This document shows, piece after piece, positions 52,741 to 62,570 of a stretch of DNA of 64,000 nt. Each line of letters begins with the position of its first letter. The stretch's first letter is position 1. The notes under the pieces were generated by a model that searched no databases, was not told the origin of the DNA, and saw only the letters and a list, made by a program, of their open reading frames with translations. The position numbers and the translations under genes were made by a program. The stretch comes from Deltaproteobacteria bacterium UBA1386 (GTDB lineage Bacteria; Desulfobacterota; Syntrophorhabdia; Syntrophorhabdales; Syntrophorhabdaceae). The stretch lies in assembly GCA_002305765.1 (NCBI GenBank), contig DBQU01000068.1, positions 1-64,000 of the forward strand. Reading direction: 5' to 3'.

Positions 52741-53679
52741 TTACCAGCTTCCCGACGAGCCGCCGCCGCCGGAGGATCCGCCGCCGCCGGAGAAACCCGA
52801 GCTGCTGCTCGAGAAACCGCCGCTGCGGCCGGAGCTGAAGGTGAAACCGCCGATGGAGGCGCCGCCCTTGGCTCGAAGGCTCATCACACCCTTCCTGTAA
52901 AAGTCGGAGCTCTTGAGAAGAAGCTTCGCCACGGGGAAGACGACGAGGTATCCGGCAAGGCAGATGAGCGCTCCCCTGACGCCGAGAACGACGATGGGGA
53001 ACATGGCCCAGAAGGGTATCAGAAAGAAGTACAGGAACCAGCCCACTCCGGGCGTGACTATGCCGATGACGGTGAAGAGCCCGATGATACCGAAGATAAA
53101 AGCGCCGAAGAGGATGCGCTGGGCGATGGGAAGGTCGGGCTCCGTGATGCCCCCGGACCTCACGGAGGACCCGGTTCCGCCCGTTGCCGGCGGGGCCTCG
53201 CCGCCTTCGAGCACCTTGATGACCGCCGCGGCACCCTCGGTGATCCCGCCGTCATAATCCCCGTTGCGGAAGCGGGGTGTCATGACCTGCTGGATGATCC
53301 TGCCCGCCATGAGGTCCGTCAGTGTGCCTTCGAGCCCATAGCCCACCTCGATGCGCATCCGCCTGTCCTCCGGGACGACTATCATCAGGACCCCGTTGTC
53401 CTTTCCCTTTTGGCCCAGCTTCCATGATTCGAAGACCTTGACGGCGTATTCTTCGATACCTTCGCCGTCAAGGGTGGGGATGGTGAGGACGACTACCTGG
53501 TTCCCGGTGCGGTCCTCGTAGACCTTGAGCTTTTCCGTAAGCGCCTTGCGGCTCTCTGCGGAGAGGATCCCGGCGTTATCGGTCACCCGGCCCGTGAGAT
53601 AGGGCACGTCGGCGGCCATGGCCGTCGAAAGAACGAGGAGGATCACCGAAAGGAAGGCCGGAAAGAATGTTCTTTTCAT
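52741..53679 (-). CDS. TPM-domain protein, YgcG type
   Basis: 312 aa from ATG 53679. Signal peptide to about AMAAD. The TPM domain (~25-150) contains VTDNAGILSAES and GNQVVVLTIPTLDGEGIEEYAVKVF, with DNGVLMIV and GYGLEGTLTD. Two or three membrane helices follow, then a Gly/Ser-rich tail (FSGGGGSSGGGG). The ATGA start overlaps the upstream TPM gene. Likely a membrane-anchored envelope protein; no enzymatic role proven. Confidence 0.9.
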   Translation of the reverse strand: MKRTFFPAFLSVILLVLSTAMAADVPYLTGRVTDNAGILSAESRKALTEKLKVYEDRTGNQVVVLTIPTLDGEGIEEYAVKVFESWKLGQKGKDNGVLMIVVPEDRRMRIEVGYGLEGTLTDLMAGRIIQQVMTPRFRNGDYDGGITEGAAAVIKVLEGGEAPPATGGTGSSVRSGGITEPDLPIAQRILFGAFIFGIIGLFTVIGIVTPGVGWFLYFFLIPFWAMFPIVVLGVRGALICLAGYLVVFPVAKLLLKSSDFYRKGVMSLRAKGGASIGGFTFSSGRSGGFSSSSSGFSGGGGSSGGGGSSGSW

Positions 53680-54335
53680 GCACGCCTCTCCTCGATGACC
53701 TCGTCGGGGAGTTCGTTCTCTCCCGCATCCCCGGGACCGGCCAATTCTGCCCCCCCGAGGATGTCGAGGAGCCTGCCGAGACCCTTCTCGAGGGCCTCGC
53801 CTGTCCTGCCGCGGGAGAGCGATGCCGCCATTGGCGCGACGACGGACTCGATGGCGTCCCCCGCCAGGGACCCCGCAAGGCCGCGGTCGGGAAGAAGGAC
53901 CGCCTGTCCTTCGAAGAGGCTCACGAACAGGAGGATGCCCGTCCTCCCCGCGGTCGCGAAGATCTCGCGCTTGAGGAAGAGCGATTCGGCGTACTGCCGC
54001 GCCTCCGTCTCTGACCGGTACCGCGACAGAAAGAGCCGCGCGAAGCCCGGCATGAGAACGGTAAGGAGTGCGCAGAGACCTCCGAAGGCAAGCATTCCCG
54101 CAATGGCGACAAACCCCGTCGCCTGCGAGGCCCGGTAGGGCGCGAAGAACCCCAGGGCAAATATGACGAGGCACGTGATGGACGCGCCAAGGGCGAAGGC
54201 CTTCCACGGCAGCTCCACGTAGCTGTCGCTGCGCTCCACGACGGCAACCACGATCTGCGCCCCCGTCCGCCTCTCGATCTCCTTTACGCCCTCATCGACC
54301 CGGGCCCTCTCGTCATCCCTCAGGATACCCCTCAT
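53676..54335 (-). CDS. TPM-domain membrane protein
   Basis: 219 aa. An N-terminal TPM-like start (VDEGVKEIERRTGAQIVVAVVER) is followed by two membrane helices (~50-70, ~78-98). A second TPM half has TGILLFVSLFEGQAVLLPDRGL. It is shorter than YgcG and lacks a signal peptide. It overlaps the YgcG-type gene by 4 bp, so the two probably form a complex. A LemA gene, often third in such sets, is not here. Confidence 0.85.
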   Translation of the reverse strand: MRGILRDDERARVDEGVKEIERRTGAQIVVAVVERSDSYVELPWKAFALGASITCLVIFALGFFAPYRASQATGFVAIAGMLAFGGLCALLTVLMPGFARLFLSRYRSETEARQYAESLFLKREIFATAGRTGILLFVSLFEGQAVLLPDRGLAGSLAGDAIESVVAPMAASLSRGRTGEALEKGLGRLLDILGGAELAGPGDAGENELPDEVIEERRA

Positions 54336-54544
54336 CTCACCATCACCTCACGAAACTGTTCTTTCCCGGCAATCCTCTTTGGCCCCACCAAAGGCACCAC
54401 GATCTTCCCCCTAGAGGGTACACTCCACCCACCACCTGTTGCAAGCGCTAATTGACCGTAGAGAAAGCTCTCTCCTGGCAACCTGTCCAGACGCAGTTCC
54501 GTGGGGCCTATATGTCCCATAGGTCCCATTATCTCCTATAGGTC

Positions 54545-55930
54545 CTATCCCCTCTCCCCACCTGTCCTTCCTTTCACCCTTATCGACAGAAGCGAGAGCA
54601 CCATCGCGGCGAAGCAGGCGATGAATCCGAACACATAGGCATTCCTGAAGCCCCGGAGGATGTCGGTGTCCAGGGAATAGACGGTCTCGAAGACGCATAT
54701 CCCCAGGGTAAAGCTCAGGTTGACCGCGGTATTGAGGAGACCTGAAACCTCTCCCTTTGTCTCGGGCGTCGCCTTGTTCATGACCTGGTTGTTGTTGGAA
54801 GGCATGAAGAAACCTAAGGACGCGCCCATCCACACGAAGGAGATGATGACGAAGGTGTAGCCCGGTAGCGCGAGAGTAAATGCGAAGAAGAGAGCCGAGA
54901 GGGCCACGCTGAAGATGGCCGCGGCGCATATCTTCGCGGGCGTTATCCTGTCCGAGAGCTTGCCGGCGAACCCGGAGGAGACGACGGCGAAGATGCCGGT
55001 GTAGATGAGCATGAAGAGGCCGACCTTGTCCGCCGTCATGCCCTTTATTTGTTCGAGGTAAAAGGGCATGAGGATACCCGTTCCGCTCAGTATCATGAGC
55101 GCCGTCACCGTCGCGCAGAGGGTGAGCAGGAAACTGCGGTCGGAAAAGATGTCGAGGTGGACGAGGGGATCCGCGGCGCGCTTCTCCACAACGATGAAGA
55201 GAAAGGCAAAGACGGCGAACCCCAGGAAGAAAAGGACGATGGGCAGCGACAACCAGCCAAGCTCGCTGCCGAGGTTCAAGGTGAAAAGAAGGCTGAGGAG
55301 CGAGAGCATGCTGAGGACCGCCCCCGCGTAGTCGATCCTCGAGCGCCTCCGCCCGGTGACGGGGTCGTTGGGTATCGCCCTTATCACCTGCAGGATAGCA
55401 ACGCAGCCGATGGGGATGTTGATGAAGAAAATCCACCGCCAGGAAAGGTGGACGGTGATGAAGCCGCCCAGCGGCGCCCCGATGGAGACCCCGACGGCGT
55501 TGACGGCCGTCAGTATGCCGAAGGCCCACCCGATGCCGCCCGGGGGAAGGAACCGCGAGACTATGGCATAGGCGGCGATATTGAGTATTGCCCCGCCGAG
55601 GGCCTGGACAACCCGCGACGCCACCAGCACCGGCAGGTTGGGGGAGAGCCCGCACATCAGCGACCCTCCCACGAATATGATATAGCCGGCCATGAAGAAC
55701 CTCTTTATGTTGATGAGGTCGCATATCTTCCCGAAGAGAAGGAGCGTGCACGTCAGGATCAGGAGATAGGATATGATGATCCACGACGCCTGGCTGGTGG
55801 TGACGTGGAACTCCTGCGATATCACCGGAAGGGATATGTTGACGATGGAGCTGTCTATCTTGCTCATGAGCAGGGCGAAAGAGACGCCCACAATGAGCCC
55901 TATCTGCGCGGACCGGTCCTTTAGTGTCAT
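54545..55930 (-). CDS. MFS multidrug exporter, DHA2 (EmrB/QacA) type
   Basis: 461 aa with about 14 helices. The N-terminal motif is SKIDSSIVNISLPVI (variant of the LD-x-TIVNVALP start). Motif C-like GGFITVHLSWRWIFFINIPIG and AGYIIFVGGSLMCG are typical. It would export drugs or toxic metabolites with protons. It lies 54 bp downstream of the protease gene and could be in the same transcription unit. Confidence 0.9.
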   Translation of the reverse strand: MTLKDRSAQIGLIVGVSFALLMSKIDSSIVNISLPVISQEFHVTTSQASWIIISYLLILTCTLLLFGKICDLINIKRFFMAGYIIFVGGSLMCGLSPNLPVLVASRVVQALGGAILNIAAYAIVSRFLPPGGIGWAFGILTAVNAVGVSIGAPLGGFITVHLSWRWIFFINIPIGCVAILQVIRAIPNDPVTGRRRSRIDYAGAVLSMLSLLSLLFTLNLGSELGWLSLPIVLFFLGFAVFAFLFIVVEKRAADPLVHLDIFSDRSFLLTLCATVTALMILSGTGILMPFYLEQIKGMTADKVGLFMLIYTGIFAVVSSGFAGKLSDRITPAKICAAAIFSVALSALFFAFTLALPGYTFVIISFVWMGASLGFFMPSNNNQVMNKATPETKGEVSGLLNTAVNLSFTLGICVFETVYSLDTDILRGFRNAYVFGFIACFAAMVLSLLSIRVKGRTGGERG

Positions 55931-55984
55931 GCTGGCCTCACCAACAATGGTAATCGGCCGTTCTTCCCGGAACGTTAAGGTCCT

Positions 55985-58900
55985 CTAGAAAAACATCCTC
56001 ATGACGCCGTTTATGCTGTGGACGGTGTACCTGTTCTCTCCGACCTGTACATCGTACCCGATGTGAAAGGACGTCCCGCCGTGGGTGAACATCGATACCC
56101 CCGCGCCGGCAAGGAGAAAGTTCCTGTCCGGGGAGACCGTGTCGATGGAAAAGGGCGAGCTTCCCTGGACAAGGCGGGATGTGATGTCCCGGGAGTCCCT
56201 CATGAACTCGTGGCCCCAGGCGACGGTGATGCCCGGCATTACGACGCTCTTCGGGGTCTCCCACGTGTAGTACAGCTTACCCCCAAAGTTCCCCTGGAGA
56301 GACTGGCTCCTCTGCCTGTCCACGTTAAGATCGAGAGACCCCGCCCCTGACTCGGTGTAGCTGTCTATGCCAAGATCGATGTACTGGAGGGAGAGGTTGG
56401 GCACGATGGTCCATCTGCCCGCGGGGATCTCGTAACCCGTGCCCCCGTAGAGGGTGAACTGCGAGCCTCCCGGGCTGGAGCTCGCCGTGCGGTCGAGGCC
56501 GGGAAAGACGATGCGCCGCGTGTTCCTGTAGTCCGCCCACCCGTAGCTCGCCTGTCCGTCCACGTAGAACCTTCCCCTGTACCACGTGCCGTAGGCGCCG
56601 AAGGTGTAGCCGTCCATCGTCATCCTGCTGCCGTTGTCGTCGACCTCGGCCCGGGAGCCGGTGTATCCGAAGAGAAGACCCGCGGCAATGTTCCGGTTAA
56701 AGCGATAGTCCATGCCCACGGTGAGCCCGGCGCTCGTGAAGCTGTATCCCATCTGATCGGGGGTGTCCCTCTGGTCCCCGGAGACGGCGTTCCCCTTCGC
56801 GAAGATACCCCACTTTTCCTCCTCGCGGTCGGGGAGCATGCCCGCGAGGTCGGAACCCGTGCTGGCGATGAGGATGGGCTTCCTTCCCTCGCGGATGAAA
56901 CCGCTGTTCCTGATGAAGGTGCTGCCGGGGTTCGTCCCCCACGCACCGAGCCGGATTTCGGACAACCTCTGGGCCACGTTGCCCGCCTGGAAGACCGCGG
57001 AGCTCACACCCATGGTGAAGTCTACCTGGTTCGACCTGGGGGCGATCTGCTCGTAGGCGCCCGCCACCTGACCGTACGAGGGGATGGCGTCAAGGATGCC
57101 GAGGACCCTGTCGAGATCGCCTGCTGCCGATGCGGCCAAATCGTTCAGCATGGAGCCGACGGATCTCTGGTTCGCGCTGAGGTATGTCGACAGAACCTGG
57201 TTCAGGTAGTCGCGCTCCACGACGAGGTAGACCTGGTTCGCGGTCTCGTAGTGGGGTTTGAAGACGACCGTGGGGGTGATGTTGGTGAGAAGGCTCGCAA
57301 AGCTTCCTGACACGCCGGCAGTCGCGGTAAGGAACGCCCCGAAGACGGTACCCACGGCCGGAGTGGCCCCGCCGAGCCAGGACGTCTGGAGCGTGCCGCC
57401 GAGCGACGCGCTCCCCGTTATGGCGAGGATGTCGTTGCTCACCGGGGATTCGACCTCGATGAGGAGCTTGCCCTCCCCGCTCTGGGTGTAATTACCGACG
57501 AGGTTCAGGGTACCCACGGAGTTGCCGGGGCTCACCGTCCCGCCGGTATTCTCGAGGCCCCTCGAGGCATTGATGGTGCCCGTCCCTCCCACCTTCCCCG
57601 AATAGAGGCTGAAGAGGTTGCCGTAGGAGCCGGCCTTTTCCGTGAGGTTCCCGTTGACGATGAGCGTCCCCCCGTCGACCATGACGTTCCTGCTCACCTG
57701 AAAGGTCCTGCCCGCTGGGATCGTGTACGTCGTCGCGTTGTTGAGGACGGTCAGCGACAGGGCGTTGACGTCGGCGCTCTGGGTGATGGCGCCCGGGGCG
57801 AACATGACCATATCACCCATGAGGAAGGTCACGTTGTAGCTGTTCCATGTGCCCGTGTTGCCCGCCGCGATGTCGGCCACGTTGAGGGTCCAGTCCCCCG
57901 CAGCGTTCTCGCCCCAGAAGGCGCTGGTGAGAAAGGTAAGGCTCGTGTTGGTAAGGACCGTCGTATCCTGCTGGCCGGCAGTGAGGTGCGATGTGGAATA
58001 GAGTATCTTGCTCGTCATGGTCGAAGGGGATGTCAGGGTAGCCGTCAGGTCGCCCGCTTTCTGGTGCGTCAACGTAAGTCCCACCTCGATGCCCTCCAGG
58101 GGCTGGGCCGCCTCGCCAGCGGTAACGTTGATCGTCCGGCTCACACCGGCGGGATCGTCGTCGGGAATGGCCGCGCCCACCGCCGCACTCTTCACGAGCG
58201 ACGTCTGCTCCGTTACGTAGCCCACATCGAGGACCTTTTCGACGAAGGCCCCGGCGTTGATGTTGCCGAAGCCGTAGTTCGGGTTAAACCTGTTGCCCGC
58301 TGCGTTCGTACGCCAGCCGCCGAAGCTGCTGTCCGACGCGTCGGAGGCGTCGACGACGGTGCTCGTCTTCACGAGGGCGTGCTTTGCCATGCGGATGTCC
58401 ATCTCCGGGTTCGCCTCTTTCCCGAGGGCCATGATGCCCGAGACAAGGGGGGCCGATGACGACGTCCCGCCGAAACCGCTGGCATAGCTCGTGTCGGGGA
58501 AGAGATCGTCCTTGTCCCCCTTGGTGTTCGTTCCGGACCAGGCATTGTAGCCAAGGTCCGCTCCGCTCACGTCCGTCGTCGTGATCCCGAATCCGGTGTA
58601 ATCGCTGCGGTTCGAAGGGGCCGTTACGAAGACGCTCGCGCCGTAGCTGCTGTAGTTGGCATACGTCCCGTCACTGCCCAGGGCCGCAACGGTGAGGACG
58701 CTGGAGTTGTTATGGTTGGTATCCCCCCGGTTCGCGTCTTCCGTCTTCTCGTTCCGCGCGTTCCCGGCGGAAAAGACATGGATCACACCGTTTGCCGCCG
58801 TGCGTGTGAGGGCAAGCTGTATTGCCGCGGTCGCGCCCGAGAAGGGGTCGTCCGATCCGTAGCTGTGGTTCTTTACCCCAATCCCGGCCGTCCCCGTGAT

Positions 58901-59527
58901 GGCACCCGTCGTCGGGTTAACACCGCTTTGCCAGTAATAGGCATCGAGATAGTTCTGTTCAGACGCCTCCGGGTCGGCGGGGGTCACACTTCCGATGTTT
59001 ATCCTCAGACCCGCTATCTGGGCGTAGGGCGCGGCCCCCGTGCCGCCGATGCCGTTGCCGCCGCGGGCCGCGGCAACGCCGGCCACCGCCGTACCGTGAT
59101 TGTCGCCCTGCTTCTGCGGTCCCTGCGCGGCGGCCGCAAGGTCTGCGTTGTCGGAGAAGTTCCTGCTCAGGTCGGACCGGTAGTTCGGCGCGATGTCGTA
59201 GTTTGTGCCGTCGACGCCATCGTCGACGATGCCGATGACGACGCCTGACCCCGTGTACCCCAGGTTCCACGCCTTCAAGAGCCCGGCGCTTACGCCGGAA
59301 CTGACCATCCGCGTCGTGGTGCCGAATTGACGGGAGTAGAAATCGATGAACGAGGGAGCCCCGTTCACGAGGTGCCATTGGCCGGGGAAATTCGGCCTCA
59401 AGGCAGCGTTGTACGAGAAATAGGGGTCATCGGGATAAAAGGGGTCAAGGTCGTCCCTGCTCCAGGCGGCGAAGGGGAAAAGAATGACGAGGAGAATGCA
59501 CAGAAGGTTCCGGTACGCGCGCAGCAC
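55985..59527 (-). CDS. Autotransporter subtilisin (S8 kexin-like with P domain)
   Basis: 1180 aa, GTG start after AGAGGAGAG. Signal ~1-22. The S8 domain has catalytic D102 (GIVDDGVDG), H144 (DNHGTAVAG) and S356 (GGTSSSAP). A proprotein-convertase P domain spans ~450-575 (HQKAGDLTATLTSPS, WGENAAGDWTLNV). A passenger with autotransporter-like repeats (GGTGTINASRGLENTGGTVSPG) follows. The C-terminal beta-barrel starts ~900 and ends MRMFF, as BAM substrates do. It would be displayed on the cell surface. It stands downstream of the peptide locus and may process the exported product (inference). Confidence 0.94.
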   Translation of the reverse strand: MLRAYRNLLCILLVILFPFAAWSRDDLDPFYPDDPYFSYNAALRPNFPGQWHLVNGAPSFIDFYSRQFGTTTRMVSSGVSAGLLKAWNLGYTGSGVVIGIVDDGVDGTNYDIAPNYRSDLSRNFSDNADLAAAAQGPQKQGDNHGTAVAGVAAARGGNGIGGTGAAPYAQIAGLRINIGSVTPADPEASEQNYLDAYYWQSGVNPTTGAITGTAGIGVKNHSYGSDDPFSGATAAIQLALTRTAANGVIHVFSAGNARNEKTEDANRGDTNHNNSSVLTVAALGSDGTYANYSSYGASVFVTAPSNRSDYTGFGITTTDVSGADLGYNAWSGTNTKGDKDDLFPDTSYASGFGGTSSSAPLVSGIMALGKEANPEMDIRMAKHALVKTSTVVDASDASDSSFGGWRTNAAGNRFNPNYGFGNINAGAFVEKVLDVGYVTEQTSLVKSAAVGAAIPDDDPAGVSRTINVTAGEAAQPLEGIEVGLTLTHQKAGDLTATLTSPSTMTSKILYSTSHLTAGQQDTTVLTNTSLTFLTSAFWGENAAGDWTLNVADIAAGNTGTWNSYNVTFLMGDMVMFAPGAITQSADVNALSLTVLNNATTYTIPAGRTFQVSRNVMVDGGTLIVNGNLTEKAGSYGNLFSLYSGKVGGTGTINASRGLENTGGTVSPGNSVGTLNLVGNYTQSGEGKLLIEVESPVSNDILAITGSASLGGTLQTSWLGGATPAVGTVFGAFLTATAGVSGSFASLLTNITPTVVFKPHYETANQVYLVVERDYLNQVLSTYLSANQRSVGSMLNDLAASAAGDLDRVLGILDAIPSYGQVAGAYEQIAPRSNQVDFTMGVSSAVFQAGNVAQRLSEIRLGAWGTNPGSTFIRNSGFIREGRKPILIASTGSDLAGMLPDREEEKWGIFAKGNAVSGDQRDTPDQMGYSFTSAGLTVGMDYRFNRNIAAGLLFGYTGSRAEVDDNGSRMTMDGYTFGAYGTWYRGRFYVDGQASYGWADYRNTRRIVFPGLDRTASSSPGGSQFTLYGGTGYEIPAGRWTIVPNLSLQYIDLGIDSYTESGAGSLDLNVDRQRSQSLQGNFGGKLYYTWETPKSVVMPGITVAWGHEFMRDSRDITSRLVQGSSPFSIDTVSPDRNFLLAGAGVSMFTHGGTSFHIGYDVQVGENRYTVHSINGVMRMFF

Positions 59528-59661
59528 AGAATAGCTCTCCTCTTTTCGGCACTGTTGAAGGAACTTGACCGGTCGTTATGTTTTGACGCCTGGAGATCTG
59601 GAATGACCGGAACAATAGTAATCAATCCGCGAGGCCAAAGTCAAGAGGAGAGCTATTCTGT
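59526..59661. promoter_or_regulatory. 19-bp perfect inverted repeat over the protease start
   Basis: The left arm (59526-59544) covers the AGAGGAGAG ribosome site and GTG start of the autotransporter gene on the minus strand. The right arm (59643-59661) overlaps the stop region of the ABC exporter gene. About 98 nt lie between. If transcripts cross this gap, the start would be paired in a long stem, implying translational control. The spacer could also carry a promoter. Confidence 0.7.
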
Positions 59662-61431
59662 CCGGTCGTTGACGTCCTGAAGGAGGGAAAGGCGTGTGTA
59701 GATGCCGCCGAGACCAATGAGATCGTCATGGGTCCCCCGCTCGGCTATCTCACCGCGGTGCATGACGAGGATCTGATCTGCGTCGCGGATGGTGCTGAGG
59801 CGATGGGCTATGACAAAACTCGTGCGGTTCTTCATGAGCCGCGAGAGGGCCTCCTGGATGAGCCTCTCCGTGACGGTGTCGACGCTCGCCGTGGCCTCGT
59901 CGAGGATGAGGATGGGCGCGTCCTTGAGAAGGGCCCGGGCTATGGATATCCTCTGCTTCTCTCCCACGCTGAGCTTCACCCCTCGCTCGCCGACACGCGA
60001 ATCGTACCCCTCGGGAAGGGACGTTATGAACTCGTGGCAATTCGCCGCGCGGGAAGCGGTCAGCATCTCATCCTCGGTGGCGTCGAGTCTCCCGTAGAGT
60101 ATGTTCTCCCGCACCGTGCCGTTGAAGAGGAAGGCCTCCTGGCTCACGACGCTGATCCGGGACCTGAGCGATCCCAGGGAGACCTTCGCGATGTCCTGGG
60201 AATCGATGAAGATACGCCCCGAGGCGGCCTCGTAGAATGCGGGCAACAGGTTGACAAGGGTGGATTTGCCCGAACCCGTCGGTCCCACCAGGGCGACCAT
60301 CTCACCCGGGCGGGCGTGAAGGGTAATATCCTTCAAAGTCCGGCCGTTGCCGTTATAGGCGAAGCTGACCCCGTCGAAGCGCACCTCGCCCCTCACCGGG
60401 GTCTTGAGCTCGGCATCGCGCCCGTCTGTGGACTGCTCGTCGGCGGCATCGAGGATGTCGAAGACCCGATCGCTTGCGGCACGCGCCGACTGGAGCATCT
60501 GGTTGAGGCCGTCGAGGCGGCCGATGGGCTGGTAGAAAAGGGTAAGGTAGAAGATGAAGCCGACAAGCCCGCCGAGGGTCATGGTCCCTTTCACCACCAT
60601 GGGGCCGCCAAACCACAGCACGAGCACCATCCCCAGGGACCCGGCGAAGGTCATCGCCGGCGAGTAGGCGGCCCACACCTTCATCACGCCGAGGGTGGTA
60701 CGCCTGAGTCCCTCGGCACGTTCCCGGAAACGCTCGTCCTCGTGACCCTGCCGGCCGAATGCCTTGATCTGGCGGATCCCCTGGAGGCCCTCCATCAGGT
60801 AGGCGTTCATGGCGCCGATGGCCTCCCGCTGTTTGCGGTACCTCCGGTGGGCCGTGAGGGTATACCACAGGGTCCCCGTGGTCAGTATAGCCAGGGGAAT
60901 GAGCGCGAGCATCGTCAGGGTTGCATTCTTGAGAAGGAGGATGACGAAGACCACGACGACACTGAGAAAGGTGGTCGCGATCCTTTCGACGCCGTCGATG
61001 AGGACGCGGTGCACGGAAGCGACGTCGTCTATCACCCGCGTCATCAGGTCCCCCGAGAAGCGGCGGTCGAAGAAGCTCACGGGGAGACGCTGCATCCGCG
61101 CATAGACGTCACGGCGCATGTCGTAGATGACGTTCTGTCCGAAATGGGTGTTGACGATGATCCTCAGGGCGTTCGAGAGCTCGCAGAGAAGGAAGGTCCC
61201 GAGGAGGCTCACGATGGCCGGCAGCAGAGACTCGAGTCTCCCGCACCCGATGACGTCGTCGATGATGTACTGCGTGACGTAGGGAAATACGTAGTAGAAG
61301 CCGATCGTGAGGAACGCAAGGGCCATGTTCCCCGCCGCGGCCGCCTTGTAGGGCTTGAGGTACACGACGGTCCGGCGCAGGAACTCGCCGGTGGAACGGG
61401 GCCGGGAGGAGAATTCGGAAGAGGCTTCCAT
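59653..61431 (-). CDS. ABC exporter, MsbA/LmrA type
   Basis: 592 aa half-transporter that pairs as a homodimer. Six TM helices (~25-320) with ATP domain 350-592. Walker A is VGPTGSGKST, Walker B is ILILDEATASVD, and the signature is LSVGEKQR (V and E replace the commoner GQ). No N-terminal C39 peptidase domain, so it cannot cleave a leader as some peptide exporters do. The start is 8 bp after the SPASM gene stop, so it is in the peptide operon. The likely cargo is the modified peptide (inference). Confidence 0.92.
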   Translation of the reverse strand: MEASSEFSSRPRSTGEFLRRTVVYLKPYKAAAAGNMALAFLTIGFYYVFPYVTQYIIDDVIGCGRLESLLPAIVSLLGTFLLCELSNALRIIVNTHFGQNVIYDMRRDVYARMQRLPVSFFDRRFSGDLMTRVIDDVASVHRVLIDGVERIATTFLSVVVVFVILLLKNATLTMLALIPLAILTTGTLWYTLTAHRRYRKQREAIGAMNAYLMEGLQGIRQIKAFGRQGHEDERFRERAEGLRRTTLGVMKVWAAYSPAMTFAGSLGMVLVLWFGGPMVVKGTMTLGGLVGFIFYLTLFYQPIGRLDGLNQMLQSARAASDRVFDILDAADEQSTDGRDAELKTPVRGEVRFDGVSFAYNGNGRTLKDITLHARPGEMVALVGPTGSGKSTLVNLLPAFYEAASGRIFIDSQDIAKVSLGSLRSRISVVSQEAFLFNGTVRENILYGRLDATEDEMLTASRAANCHEFITSLPEGYDSRVGERGVKLSVGEKQRISIARALLKDAPILILDEATASVDTVTERLIQEALSRLMKNRTSFVIAHRLSTIRDADQILVMHRGEIAERGTHDDLIGLGGIYTRLSLLQDVNDRTE

Positions 61432-61439
61432 GGGCCCCG

Positions 61440-62570
61440 CTATTGACCGTCTTCGAGGTCGACGACAGCGGAGTTCAACTCTTTGAGGCGCGCGAGCATC
61501 CCCGGGTCGAGGGTGTAGATCTGGCGGAGCAGGTCGCTCACGGGGACGTCCTCGAGCGGCCGCGAGAGGAGCCGGGCGAAGTGTTCTTCCTTTTCTCCGG
61601 GGCTTCGCGACCGGTCGCTGATGATGTCGAAGGGGTCGAGGTAATCGAGCTTCGGGATCGGTGTCACCCTGTCGTTAAGGCCGCATTCCCGGCCGATCTC
61701 TTCCAGGAATCTCCGTGACGCCTCGCGCTCCAGGTGGGCAAGAACGCACTGCTCATGCGACGGCGTGTTGAGTTCCGATGTCAGCCTGCGGTTGAGCCAG
61801 ACGCATCTCTTGCAGTGCCAGGCGTCGCAGTTGCGGCAGACGGGGGCATTCTCCAGGGTGAGAAGCCGGGCGTTCCTTATCTCCACCGCATCATCGGGCC
61901 CCGCAAGGCAGTCCTCCCCGTTCTCGTAATAGAAGGCGGGGCAGAGATAGAACCTGCCGTTGGGCGCGACCGTCAGGTGGGCCGTCCCTGCGTTGCAGTT
62001 GTTCATGTTCGTGAGGAAGACCCTGTCCGAAAGGGTGCTTATCTCGAGGAAGCTGCCTTTTCGATACTCCCCGGCGAGGATGCGCCGGACATCTTCCAGT
62101 GCATCGGCATATGCGGAAAAGTCCTCTTCCGCAAATCCACCCGGTTCCTTCAGGATGACGTTGAGCCTCCTGAACCTTCCGAGAAGTCTCTCCACGGTGG
62201 AGGGGAGCGACGGCACCTCACTCTTGCCGACGCGGAGAATGACGTTGTTGAGGCCGCCCGTCTCGAGGACATGGGCATGGGCAAGATCCTCTTCGCCGTC
62301 TATGATGAAGACGGCCTCTTCCCCGGACCGGGCGCGGGCGAGAGGAACCATTCTCACGTGATCGACGCTTGCGATCAGCTCTTCATACCCGGGGGGCAGG
62401 GCCGTGTTCCCGCAGAGGAAATTGACGGGTATGGCGTTCTTTATCGCGAAAGAGACGCTCTTTTCCAGCACGTCGAGGGGTATAAGCCCGGGTCCGCCCC
62501 TTTCCTTCACATCGTAGCAGCAAAACGGGGCCGAATCATGCTCCAGGATGACGATGAGGTAATGTATCAT
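61440..62570 (-). CDS. SPASM-like accessory protein of the CXXX-peptide system
   Basis: 376 aa. There is no CX3CX2C radical SAM motif at the N-terminus. The C-terminal half has a SPASM-like cysteine set: C192, C210, C221, C245, C248, C253, C256 and C275 (CRNCDAWHCKRC). It could hold one or two auxiliary Fe-S clusters. It overlaps the radical SAM gene by 4 bp (ATGA). It fits the class annotated as CXXX repeat peptide maturase. It probably binds the precursor or helps the radical SAM enzyme; its exact role is unproven. Confidence 0.82.
   Translation of the reverse strand: MIHYLIVILEHDSAPFCCYDVKERGGPGLIPLDVLEKSVSFAIKNAIPVNFLCGNTALPPGYEELIASVDHVRMVPLARARSGEEAVFIIDGEEDLAHAHVLETGGLNNVILRVGKSEVPSLPSTVERLLGRFRRLNVILKEPGGFAEEDFSAYADALEDVRRILAGEYRKGSFLEISTLSDRVFLTNMNNCNAGTAHLTVAPNGRFYLCPAFYYENGEDCLAGPDDAVEIRNARLLTLENAPVCRNCDAWHCKRCVWLNRRLTSELNTPSHEQCVLAHLEREASRRFLEEIGRECGLNDRVTPIPKLDYLDPFDIISDRSRSPGEKEEHFARLLSRPLEDVPVSDLLRQIYTLDPGMLARLKELNSAVVDLEDGQ

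Noticed and set aside
59728..61446. 572-codon plus-strand open frame
   Set aside because: Antisense to the ABC exporter, without recognisable motifs; the exporter's Walker motifs settle the coding strand.
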